Source: Clostridia bacterium (GTDB lineage: Bacteria > Bacillota > Clostridia > Oscillospirales > CAG-382). Taken from it: a stretch of DNA of 64,000 nt. Location of the stretch: the NCBI GenBank assembly GCA_017620655.1, contig JAGAUT010000074.1:1-64000 (forward strand), read 5' to 3'. Below the pieces are notes generated by a model that was not told where the DNA came from, did not search any database, and was given only the letters and a program-made list of their open reading frames with translations. The position numbers were made by a program, and so were the translations under genes. This document shows, piece after piece, positions 45,900 through 53,206 of the stretch (positions are counted from its first letter, which is position 1; the number at the start of each line of letters is the position of its first letter).

Positions 45900-45928
45900 A
45901 TTATAGCACTTGTAATTCTATTTGTCAA
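45900..45928 (-). promoter_or_regulatory. Perfect consensus promoter of the T-box transcript
   Basis: On the minus strand, TTGACA (45923-45928) and TATAAT (45900-45905) are exactly 17 bp apart. The start would be near 45893. It lies 16 bp beyond the stop codon of ade, without a clear terminator between. Confidence 0.9.
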
Positions 45929-45944
45929 GTACTTTTTTAAGATT

Positions 45945-47744
45945 TTATTCCTCAACCTCCAGACTCGAAAAGCTAAAGGTTGTACAGTCTACAAGTCCTC
46001 TGTTTGTAAGACGAAGTTCAGGGAGACATGCAAGCGGAATAAGTGCCATTGTCATAAAAGGAGACACGATATCACAGCCGATTTCCTTCCACGCCTTATC
46101 TAGGTTTGCTACCTTTTCGCTCATCTCTTCCGCACTCTTTACATTCATGAGGCCTGCAAGAGGCAGCTCAACACAGCCGAGCACCTTGCCGCCGCTTACG
46201 GCGCACATACCGCCGCCGCAATTTATAAGCGTATTTGCAGCAAGTGCCATATCCTCATCATTAGTGCCTATTACAAGAAGATTGTGAGCATCGTGAGCAA
46301 CGGTTGAAGCCATAGCGCCACACTTGATATTGAAGCCCTTTACAAAGCCTACTCCGTGTGTGCCGGTATTCTTATGGCGTTCAAAGACAAATGTCTTAAG
46401 AACATCCTGCTCGGTGTCAGATTCTATACAACCGTTTGTCACCTTTAATGTCACATGTCTTTCGTAGTCACCAACCCTTGCAGGGATAATTTCAATAGCT
46501 CTTACAGTAACGCTGTCTTTTTTATCCGTCTTCACCTTAAACGTATCGGCAGTAATCTTCTCGCCGACATGCATTGTATTCATTGCATATTCGGGATATT
46601 CATATGCCGGGAACTCATAAAGCATTTTTCCGTCTTCAGCAACAAGCTCTCCGTCAATAAGAACCTTTTTAACACTAAAGTTTTTAAGATTATCAACAAA
46701 GATGATATCAGCACACTTACCGGGAGTAATCGAGCCGATTTCATTATCCATGTGGAAGCACTGGGCACAGTTGATTGTTACCATCTGCACAGCTTCAATG
46801 GGATCTACGCCCTCAGCAATGGCACGTCTTACGATATGGTCAAGGTGACCGTCATGAAGAAGTGTATGGGGATGTGTATCATCGGAAATCAGAACAGCGT
46901 ATCTTGAATCAACCTGATTTTCGGTAATTGCCTTTGAAACCTCGGCAAGGTCATGCCATGCGGAGCCTTCTCTCATCATTGCATACATACCGAGTCGCAT
47001 TTTTGCAAGTGCATCTTCGGCTCTTGTCGACTCATGGCAGCATCTTACACCGGCAGCAATATAAGCACTAAGTCCCATGCCGGTATCGGGAATGGAATAA
47101 TGACCTGTGACAATCTTATCCGCTTTTAGTGTTTCGCCCGTTATTGCGTGGGTTTCATTATTGGAATAGTGAATACCCGGAAAATTCATCATTTCGCCAA
47201 GTCCGACAACTTCATCATACTTCATCTGCTCTTTAATGTCAGAAGATGTAATTGTTGCACCGTTATCCTCAAAGCCCGGTACTGCGGGAACACACGAAGG
47301 AACAGTCAGCATTGCCTTAAGAGGAGTTCTTTCGGCGTCCTTCATCATAAGCTTAACGCCGTCAAATCCAATGACATTACAGATTTCGTGGGGGTCATAA
47401 TATATCCCTGTTGTACCGTGAGGAATTACAGAGCGTGCATATTCTCCGGCAGAAAGCATAGAGGATTCAATATGTATATGTCCGTCAAGCATGCCGGGTG
47501 CAATATACATTCCGTCAGCGTCTATAACTTTTGTATTGTCACCGATACAATGCGATGCATCACCGACAAGTGCAATACGTCCGCTATGAATTGCAACATC
47601 AATGTTTTCCATGATTTCCTTGGTACACACATTGACAAGCTTTGCGTTTTTGATAACAGTTTCGGCAGGAATTCTGCCAAGAGCAACCGAGGACAAATCC
47701 TTGGAACATTCCCAAAGCTGTTTTTTACAGAATTTATTATACAT
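45945..47744 (-). CDS. ade: Adenine deaminase
   Basis: A 599-residue amidohydrolase-fold enzyme that converts adenine to hypoxanthine and ammonia. Metal motifs are GMLDGHIHIESSML and PHGTTGIYYDPHEICNV, then the SDDTHPHTLLHDGHLD segment. The C-terminal half has HDAHNLLVIGTNDEDM, typical of Ade. Length matches the family (about 580-600). AAGGAG precedes the ATG. It is a single-gene unit with its own promoter; an IS200-type element sits just upstream of that promoter. Confidence 0.95.
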   Translation of the reverse strand: MYNKFCKKQLWECSKDLSSVALGRIPAETVIKNAKLVNVCTKEIMENIDVAIHSGRIALVGDASHCIGDNTKVIDADGMYIAPGMLDGHIHIESSMLSAGEYARSVIPHGTTGIYYDPHEICNVIGFDGVKLMMKDAERTPLKAMLTVPSCVPAVPGFEDNGATITSSDIKEQMKYDEVVGLGEMMNFPGIHYSNNETHAITGETLKADKIVTGHYSIPDTGMGLSAYIAAGVRCCHESTRAEDALAKMRLGMYAMMREGSAWHDLAEVSKAITENQVDSRYAVLISDDTHPHTLLHDGHLDHIVRRAIAEGVDPIEAVQMVTINCAQCFHMDNEIGSITPGKCADIIFVDNLKNFSVKKVLIDGELVAEDGKMLYEFPAYEYPEYAMNTMHVGEKITADTFKVKTDKKDSVTVRAIEIIPARVGDYERHVTLKVTNGCIESDTEQDVLKTFVFERHKNTGTHGVGFVKGFNIKCGAMASTVAHDAHNLLVIGTNDEDMALAANTLINCGGGMCAVSGGKVLGCVELPLAGLMNVKSAEEMSEKVANLDKAWKEIGCDIVSPFMTMALIPLACLPELRLTNRGLVDCTTFSFSSLEVEE

Positions 47745-47773
47745 ACTGAATCTCCTTTTTCAGATTTTTTTAT

Positions 47774-47802
47774 ATTATAACACAAAGCTTTTCATTTTTC
47801 AA
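47774..47802 (-). promoter_or_regulatory. Promoter of ade
   Basis: On the minus strand, TTGAAA (47797-47802) and TATAAT (47774-47779) are 17 bp apart. The terminal hairpin of the IS200-type element starts only about 12 bp upstream of the -35 box. Confidence 0.82.
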
Positions 47803-47934
47803 TACAAATCATAACCACCGGCCGTGCCGGTGGTATGCACAAGCGCCCGTGGCGCATTAGGTCGGCTGTGCCTATAGGCACGTGAAGATCCGCCAACCGC
47901 ATCTAGGTCACGGGCTGCCCCTTAAGGGGCTTTT

Positions 47935-48411
47935 TTATTTGCCCTCTTGTGTCGGCTTACCCGTGAACGGGTCAACGTATTCTTTCAACGACAATTGTTC
48001 TTCTTCATAATCCTGTTGCAGTTGATTTCTTATGTATTCTGCAATCGCCTTTTTATTGCGTCCTACTGTATCTACATAGTATCCTCTACACCAAAAATTT
48101 CTATTGCCGTATTTATATTTTAGGTTTGCATATTTCTCGAATATCATCAGGCTACTCTTTCCTTTTAGATATCCCATTATCTGTGCTACACTATATTTTG
48201 GCGGTATTGATACCAGCATATGTATATGGTCTTTACATACCTCTGCCTCTATTATTTCTACACCTTTGTATTCGCACAGTTTTCGCAACATTTGTCCGAT
48301 GTCTAACCGTATCTTTCCATATATTATCTGCCTTCTGTATTTCGGGGCAAATACTATATGGTACTTGCATTCCCACTTCGTGTGTGCTAAACTACTTATA
48401 TCAAGTTTCAT
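47935..48411 (-). CDS. tnpA: IS200/IS605-family Y1 transposase TnpA
   Basis: A 158-residue HUH single-strand transposase. The HUH motif is DHIHMLVSIPPK (His-Ile-His), and the nucleophile Tyr is in FWCRGYYVDTVGRNKKAIAEYI. Start and length are normal, so it may be active. It has a strong AGGAGG ribosome-binding site, but this site is locked in a perfect 13-bp hairpin in its leader (48423-48481), the IS200-type control that keeps transposase low. No tnpB is present. Confidence 0.95.
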   Translation of the reverse strand: MKLDISSLAHTKWECKYHIVFAPKYRRQIIYGKIRLDIGQMLRKLCEYKGVEIIEAEVCKDHIHMLVSIPPKYSVAQIMGYLKGKSSLMIFEKYANLKYKYGNRNFWCRGYYVDTVGRNKKAIAEYIRNQLQQDYEEEQLSLKEYVDPFTGKPTQEGK

Positions 48412-48422
48412 ATCGACTTGAT

Positions 48423-48481
48423 TCCTCCTTTTGATTTTTATTTATGGTTGGCGGACCATCTTTATTCTATCAAAAGGAGGA
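48423..48481 (-). promoter_or_regulatory. Hairpin that sequesters the tnpA ribosome-binding site
   Basis: TCCTCCTTTTGAT (48423-48435) and ATCAAAAGGAGGA (48469-48481) form a perfect 13-bp stem. In the tnpA mRNA the 3' arm is the Shine-Dalgarno itself and the 5' arm is its anti-sequence. The loop contains TGGT/ACCA (48445-48458). Confidence 0.85.
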
Positions 48482-48546
48482 TGTTTTTTCTACTCATAGC
48501 TAAAGCTTTTTGGAACCACCAGCACTGCTGGTGGTTTTCTTTATAC

Positions 48547-48581
48547 AAAAAACAGCGTATACCTCATTTGGTATACGCTGT
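48547..48581 (-). terminator. Terminator of the GH42 gene
   Basis: A perfect 12-bp stem (48552-48563 with 48570-48581) with a 6-nt loop is followed on the minus strand by TTTTTTG. It lies about 100 bp after the GH42 stop codon and only about 10 bp from the right end of the IS200-type element. Confidence 0.85.
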
Positions 48582-48679
48582 TCAGAAATATATTTTTCGC
48601 GTGCAAAAATAAAGAAAACAGTGTATGTTAAACCAAGTCACTTATGATAAAACAATCTTGTTCAGTTATTGGCGCAGGC

Positions 48680-50719
48680 TCAAATAACGGCATATCCGAT
48701 TTCGCCGGATTTTATCGTCATACTGCTTCCTACGGCAACAGCATCAGCACCGAAAGAAACAATGTTCTTTTCAAGATTGAAAGTCTTGTCCTCCGCAGAG
48801 TTGTTAAAGATAAAGACAATTGTCTTGTCGCCGCTTTTCATGCGTCTTTCATAAACTCCGCGTGAAAAATCTCCGAGCTGATACTTTTCAACACCCGCCA
48901 TTGAAACTATGCCGTCAATATGTTCCTTCCAGACTTCGTCATGCGTTTCAAGGTAGGAAAATCCTGCTGAAAAACCGCAAAGATAGAATTTTCCCTTGCC
49001 ATAGGATATTTCAAACATGGCATCCTTGCCGTTGTCAAAGCTTTTGAGTACTTTTGCTCCGTTTACCCTGTATTCTGCTCTGTTAGGCAGGATTTTTGTT
49101 CTCTTGCCGCATATGTCAATAGATTCATCTTCTGTTACATGCCTGAAAATAAGTCTCGCATCAAGTACCGGCTTTGCTTCAATGTCATATGGCTGCATCC
49201 ATGTGTTTTTCTGTCTCATGCCGAAGCCTTCGTCTGCTATAACAATACCGCCCTTTTCGAGAAATTTCTCGATATAAGGCACAATCTTTGTGTCAAGCAT
49301 TGTGTAGTATGGGAAAATAAGAACCTTGTAGTTTTCAAACTGCTCTGGATTTGGAACACCCACATATTCCACATTGTAGCCGGCATCACGTAAAAGCTGA
49401 TATGTTCCTTTGTGTGCCTTGTGGTAATAGTGGAGACCCGTGCTTTTTTTAATATCAAAATCCTCGACACAGTTTTCTTCAATTTCACCCATGAGCTGTG
49501 AGTCGAAATCGTAAACAATGGCAATTTCTGCACTCTCAGGCTCTGAAAGCTTGAAATACTGCATATCCTTCTTTAAGTTTGCACCGAAATCCCTTGCTTC
49601 AAAGGCAACCTCGCGAGGCGAGCCGTCCATATGCATAATGCCTGCACAGTCCTGCTCTATGCCGACTCTTTCTGCTCTGTACTGCCAGTAGACAATTCCC
49701 TTTGCTCCGCCCGCAAGACCTGCATACAATTTATACTTCAAATCAAAGGGCGTATCATAATCACGGAATCTGCCGTGACCGGGATAAATTTCATGGATAA
49801 AATAGTTCTTGTCAATGCTTCTGAGAAAATCCGTCAGCATCATCATATCGCACCGCTTGTCGTGACAGTCCATCCCGACGGGATAAAAAGGAAGGCTTGT
49901 ACCCCAGAAGTCAACGGCTTTTGATACGGTATAGTCGTCGCATACATCGCCTATGTTGTCCTGAAAAGCGGAGCAAACACCCACATGGGACATGATAGGT
50001 CTTTCACTGTCGTATTTTCTTATTGCATCGTAAACAAACTTTAAGTAATTGGAAAGCTCGTAGCTGCCCTTGAACTTTTTAAACTCAAAAATATCCCAGA
50101 AGCCGTGAGCCATTACGGGAAGATTTATGGTATCAAAGCTATCCTCAGCCGCACCGTAGTGTGCGTTAAGTGCTTCAACCGTGCCGAACTTCTTTTCAAG
50201 ATATTTACCAAAAGCTCTTCTGCAATGGGGACAGAAGCATTCGTCAACAGGCCTGTTTCTTATTTCGTTCCAGGTGTGCCAGAGGATTATGTTTTTGTTA
50301 TCTTTGTATCTCTCTGCAACCTTTTCCACAAACTTTATTGCTCTTTCCTGCACCTTTGGATTTGTAAAGCAAGGAAGCCAGCCGCCGTAGAATGCACCGT
50401 GAGCACCCGGGCGCAATTTTTCTCCTTTTGAGCCGATTCTTGTACCGTCATACTTTTCGTAAATGTACTGAGGTGCACATTCGAGAAGGAACTTCATTAT
50501 AACCTTTCTTCCGTTCTTTTCAGCAAGCTCCAAAAGCCGGTCAACATCGGAAAAGTCGTATTCATTCTCACGTCTTTCATTCCAGCGCCAGTTCATTCTG
50601 ATTTGGAATGCGTCAATGTTAAATTCATCCATTCTTTGGATGTCCCCCTCCCATTCTTCGGGCAGGGGTGTAGGTGAGCGATAATACTGCGTACCGTGGA
50701 TGATTTCGTCAAAAAACAT
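48680..50719 (-). CDS. Beta-galactosidase, glycoside hydrolase family 42
   Basis: A 679-residue GH42 enzyme expected to release galactose from short oligosaccharides inside the cell; there is no signal peptide. The TIM-barrel domain (about 1-380) has the acid/base Glu in LWHTWNEIRNRP. A metal-type cluster is CFCPHC, and the nucleophile Glu is likely the one in YFIHEIYPGHGRF. A trimerisation domain (about 390-590, with IVYDFDSQLMGEI and GIVIADEGFGMRQ) and a small C-terminal beta domain follow. GGAGG precedes the ATG. It is a lone gene; no sugar transporter or regulator adjoins, so regulation is unclear. Confidence 0.92.
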   Translation of the reverse strand: MFFDEIIHGTQYYRSPTPLPEEWEGDIQRMDEFNIDAFQIRMNWRWNERRENEYDFSDVDRLLELAEKNGRKVIMKFLLECAPQYIYEKYDGTRIGSKGEKLRPGAHGAFYGGWLPCFTNPKVQERAIKFVEKVAERYKDNKNIILWHTWNEIRNRPVDECFCPHCRRAFGKYLEKKFGTVEALNAHYGAAEDSFDTINLPVMAHGFWDIFEFKKFKGSYELSNYLKFVYDAIRKYDSERPIMSHVGVCSAFQDNIGDVCDDYTVSKAVDFWGTSLPFYPVGMDCHDKRCDMMMLTDFLRSIDKNYFIHEIYPGHGRFRDYDTPFDLKYKLYAGLAGGAKGIVYWQYRAERVGIEQDCAGIMHMDGSPREVAFEARDFGANLKKDMQYFKLSEPESAEIAIVYDFDSQLMGEIEENCVEDFDIKKSTGLHYYHKAHKGTYQLLRDAGYNVEYVGVPNPEQFENYKVLIFPYYTMLDTKIVPYIEKFLEKGGIVIADEGFGMRQKNTWMQPYDIEAKPVLDARLIFRHVTEDESIDICGKRTKILPNRAEYRVNGAKVLKSFDNGKDAMFEISYGKGKFYLCGFSAGFSYLETHDEVWKEHIDGIVSMAGVEKYQLGDFSRGVYERRMKSGDKTIVFIFNNSAEDKTFNLEKNIVSFGADAVAVGSSMTIKSGEIGYAVI

Positions 50720-50957
50720 AGATTTTAACCTCCGGTAAAAAATTCGGAATGCGAAGTGCGGAGTACGGAATGTTTAAGGGTTCAGTCTCGCACCGCTCCC
50801 TTTATGGTTAATAATATAACAGTTTTATCAGAACATCAAGACAAAAACAGGAAAATAAAGGACAGAATTTGCTTTTTTAAAACAGGCATATATTTTCAAG
50901 TGTTAAAGTCCACCGGCTTTAATATTTACAAATAATTACAGGCGAAAATGCTCCTAA
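50720..50957. other. Non-coding leader and upstream region of the GH42 gene
   Basis: No gene is seen. The first 60 bp contain a degenerate GGAATGCG/GGAGTACG short-repeat tract (50745-50780). A weak promoter for the minus strand may be TTGATG-17-TATTAT near 50812-50842. The rest is AT-rich with no clear structure. Confidence 0.35.
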
Positions 50958-51171
50958 TTAAACATCAACTTTTGCACTGTTTTCTTTAATTTCTGCAAAA
51001 ACTTCCTCTGTTTTTAAATACACGGGATTTATAAAGCAGAATTTGTCACCTTACTTACAGGGTATATTAACATAGGTTTCAAAAGATTCGTCCTTTGTAT
51101 TCATAATCATATATAAAACACATCCGTCAAAGCTTTTATTCATAAACAGAACATATAGGTATTTTCGGCAT
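50958..51171 (-). pseudogene. Decayed small gene remnant
   Basis: On the minus strand a frame runs from ATG 51143 (MNKSFDGCVLYMIMNTKDES...) to an in-frame TAA at 51051-51053. It then continues in the same frame with coding-like sequence (GDKFCFINPVYLKTEEVFAE...) to a TAA at 50958. A second short frame (MPKIPICSVYE) begins at 51171 and would join it by a frameshift. It looks like a gene of about 70 codons with one nonsense change and one frameshift. No family is recognised. Confidence 0.4.
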
Positions 51172-51208
51172 AAAAAATGAACGGTAACTTTGTATCAAAA
51201 TTACCGTT
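51172..51208 (-). terminator. Terminator of the tRNA-Leu/tRNA-fMet transcript
   Basis: AACGGTAA (51180-51187) pairs with TTACCGTT (51201-51208). On the minus strand it is followed by CATTTTTTA, just after the tRNA-fMet 3' end. Confidence 0.85.
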
Positions 51209-51214
51209 CTTCTT

Positions 51215-51291
51215 TGGTTGCGGGGGCCGGATTTGAACCAACGACCTTCGGGTTATGAGCCCAACGAGCTACCAGGCTGCTCTACCCCGCG
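51215..51291 (-). tRNA. Initiator tRNA-fMet (anticodon CAU)
   Basis: A 77-nt tRNA on the minus strand. The anticodon stem GGG...CCC closes loop CTCATAA (anticodon CAU), with three G-C pairs typical of initiators. The acceptor begins with C1 opposite A72, the initiator mismatch. The T arm GGTTCAAATCC and an encoded CCA are present. It is the second tRNA of a two-tRNA transcript. Confidence 0.96.
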
Positions 51292-51298
51292 ATATATT

Positions 51299-51387
51299 TG
51301 GTGCCGGAAACCGGGCTCGAACCGGTACGGGATTTGAGTCCCACGGGATTTTAAGTCCCGGGCGTCTGCCAGTTCCGCCACTCCGGC
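51299..51387 (-). tRNA. tRNA-Leu (anticodon UAA)
   Basis: An 89-nt class II tRNA on the minus strand. The acceptor GCCGGAG pairs with TTCCGGC, the anticodon loop is CTTAAAA (anticodon UAA, codon UUA), a long variable arm is present, and CCA is encoded. It lies 7 bp upstream of tRNA-fMet. Confidence 0.96.
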
Positions 51388-51429
51388 ATACAGACGCTGT
51401 TCGATGTGCCCATCGCTTCGTGCTTTAGA

Positions 51430-51458
51430 ATTATAGCACGTATAAAACAATTTGTCAA
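51430..51458 (-). promoter_or_regulatory. Perfect consensus promoter of the tRNA pair
   Basis: On the minus strand, TTGACA (51453-51458) and TATAAT (51430-51435) are exactly 17 bp apart, about 45 bp upstream of tRNA-Leu(UAA). Confidence 0.9.
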
Positions 51459-51512
51459 TACCTTTTCAAAAGATTTTATCAAAATTTTATCACCCTCTTT
51501 CGACATATTCTG

Positions 51513-52274
51513 TCAATAATAAAATTTTTCAATTTTTTCTTTCAGTTTTGATATTATCTTTTTTTCCAGGCGCGAAATATATGACTGAGATATTCCGAGC
51601 TCATCCGCTACTTCTTTTTGTGTCATTTCTTCGGAATCCCCTTCTAAGCCAAAACGCATCTCTATAATTTGTCTGTCTCTTTTATCCAAAGCCTTGACAG
51701 CACTATGTATTATCGTCTTTTCCTCTTCCCTCTCAATGTTATATAAAACTGAATCCTCCTCGGTACCCAAAACATCGGAAAGCAGTAATTCATTTCCGTC
51801 CCAATCAACATTCAGCGGTTCTTCCAGAGATATATCGTTGCGCGTATGAGAGTTCTTTCGTATATACATCAAAATTTCATTTTCAATACACCTTGATGCA
51901 TATGTTGCAAGCTTTATATTTTTATCTGCCCTGAACGTATTAATAGCTTTCATCAGTCCAACAGTTCCTATTGACACAAGATCCTCAATACCCACTTTTG
52001 TACTTTCAAACCGTTTTGCAATATAAACAACAAGTCGTAAATTATGCTCAATCAATACACTTTTTGCCATTGCCGACTCATCTTTATTTTCGAGAAGTTC
52101 AATCAATTCGGCTTCTTCATCCGGAGACAGCGGCGGCGGCAATGCCTCGCTTCCCCCGACATAATACACGGCATTATTGCCAAAAACACAAAACCTTTCA
52201 AACAGAGACAAATGTTTTGCTGACTTATTATTTTTTTTTGATATAGCATTCTTTATGTATTCCAACAAATTCAT
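51513..52274 (-). CDS. sigE: RNA polymerase sporulation sigma factor SigE
   Basis: The 253-residue mother-cell sigma factor, made as pro-SigE. The pro-region (about 1-30) precedes the diagnostic [18 protein letters not shown]. Region 2 ([27 protein letters not shown]) and region 4 ([23 protein letters not shown]) are intact. GAGGAG precedes the ATG. The processing protease gene spoIIGA lies directly upstream, as in other endospore formers. sigG, which often follows, is not here; two tRNA genes lie downstream instead. Confidence 0.95.
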   Translation of the reverse strand: MNLLEYIKNAISKKNNKSAKHLSLFERFCVFGNNAVYYVGGSEALPPPLSPDEEAELIELLENKDESAMAKSVLIEHNLRLVVYIAKRFESTKVGIEDLVSIGTVGLMKAINTFRADKNIKLATYASRCIENEILMYIRKNSHTRNDISLEEPLNVDWDGNELLLSDVLGTEEDSVLYNIEREEEKTIIHSAVKALDKRDRQIIEMRFGLEGDSEEMTQKEVADELGISQSYISRLEKKIISKLKEKIEKFYY

Positions 52275-52286
52275 AACTATTTCTCC

Positions 52287-53066
52287 TCAAAGGTTATCTA
52301 TTAAACAAGACGGGATTATGCCATCATATTCACACCCTGAAAACAAGCCCTCTTTTACAAATCCAATGGCAGCATCAATTCCGGTTTTTCGTTTATGATA
52401 AACGCTTATATTTTTTGGGAAAATCACACCAGCAAAGTCAACACCGGATGCTGATTTGAATTTAATAATCCGGTAATCGCAATCAGAACTGACATCAAAT
52501 TTTTTTTTGAATCTGCCGTCCAGCAAGATTACCGGCAGTTGTTTATATGGTTCAACAAGCAAATTTCCGCTGTCGCAAAGCAGGCATATTTCAATCAGGT
52601 TATCCTGATATTCAACTACCGCCCTTACCCTTTTCATATTTGTTTCTTTACCAATAATTACAATTGACTTCGAAAAAACAAAAATAAACGCAGTCAGACA
52701 CAGAAACATTACAAACATTCTGTTATTCAATTCACCTAAATACAGGTCAAATAGAGTGGCAAATCCGCCAAGCAAAACAGACACAGAAAAGTATGTTATG
52801 AATATTTTCAAAAAGGTTATTGGTCTTCTGCTTCCATAGCAGAGAAAAAGCACAAGAGGTAAAACAGAAATTGTCAAAATCAATTTCAATATATCTTCGG
52901 GTTGAAAAACAGCAATAACGACAGCAAACAAAGAACCAACTACGGAACCGAGTATTAACTTAAAAAACGACGTTTTTATATGTAAAAATGAAGACGTCAT
53001 AAACAGAAGCATATAATCTATGCACATATTGACAACAAAAACAACATCTATATAAACAGTATTCAT
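52287..53066 (-). CDS. spoIIGA: Sporulation sigma-E processing peptidase SpoIIGA
   Basis: A 259-residue membrane aspartic protease that removes the pro-sequence of SigE at the forespore septum when signalled by SpoIIR. It has five N-terminal membrane helices (about 1-145). The C-terminal protease domain has the catalytic Asp in LLCDSGNLL. ATG 53066 is chosen because AAGGTG lies 6 nt upstream; the earlier in-frame ATG at 53072 touches that site. It is 12 bp from sigE and is likely co-transcribed. Confidence 0.93.
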   Translation of the reverse strand: MNTVYIDVVFVVNMCIDYMLLFMTSSFLHIKTSFFKLILGSVVGSLFAVVIAVFQPEDILKLILTISVLPLVLFLCYGSRRPITFLKIFITYFSVSVLLGGFATLFDLYLGELNNRMFVMFLCLTAFIFVFSKSIVIIGKETNMKRVRAVVEYQDNLIEICLLCDSGNLLVEPYKQLPVILLDGRFKKKFDVSSDCDYRIIKFKSASGVDFAGVIFPKNISVYHKRKTGIDAAIGFVKEGLFSGCEYDGIIPSCLIDNL

Positions 53067-53206
53067 CAGCATCACCTTAATGAGTCAATATTATCATTAC
53101 CCGCTTAAAAAAAATGTCTGTTTGTGACTGATAAAAAAATTAAGTTTCGGAATAAAATTCAGTCTGTTTTAATATGCTTTAGCAAATCACAAAAAGAGGT
53201 GGACAA

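Larger units (their letters stand above)
47810..48540. mobile_element. IS200/IS605-family element (tnpA only), about 0.73 kb
   Basis: One transposase gene (47935-48411) lies between subterminal hairpins. The left is ACCACCGGC-CGT-GCCGGTGGT (47814-47834); the right is AACCACCAGCA-C-TGCTGGTGGTT (48514-48536). There are no terminal inverted repeats or target duplications, as expected of this family. A second inverted pair, CCGCCAACC (47890-47898) and GGTTGGCGG (48446-48454), also flanks the gene. A terminator-like hairpin GCCCC-TTAA-GGGGC with a T run (47917-47936, plus direction) lies between the left end and tnpA. Exact cleavage sites cannot be fixed without an empty-site comparison. Confidence 0.85.

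Noticed and set aside
47810-48540. Idea that the IS200-type transposase mobilises the structured repeats
   Set aside because: The element's end hairpins (CCACCGGC, CCACCAGC) share no sequence with the repeat hairpins, so nothing links them.
50780-50810. Possible third hairpin of the structured repeat (ACCGCTCCCTTTATGG)
   Set aside because: It resembles the hairpin loop region by a few bases only; there is no pairing arm, GCGACACC or CCGTGAAT.
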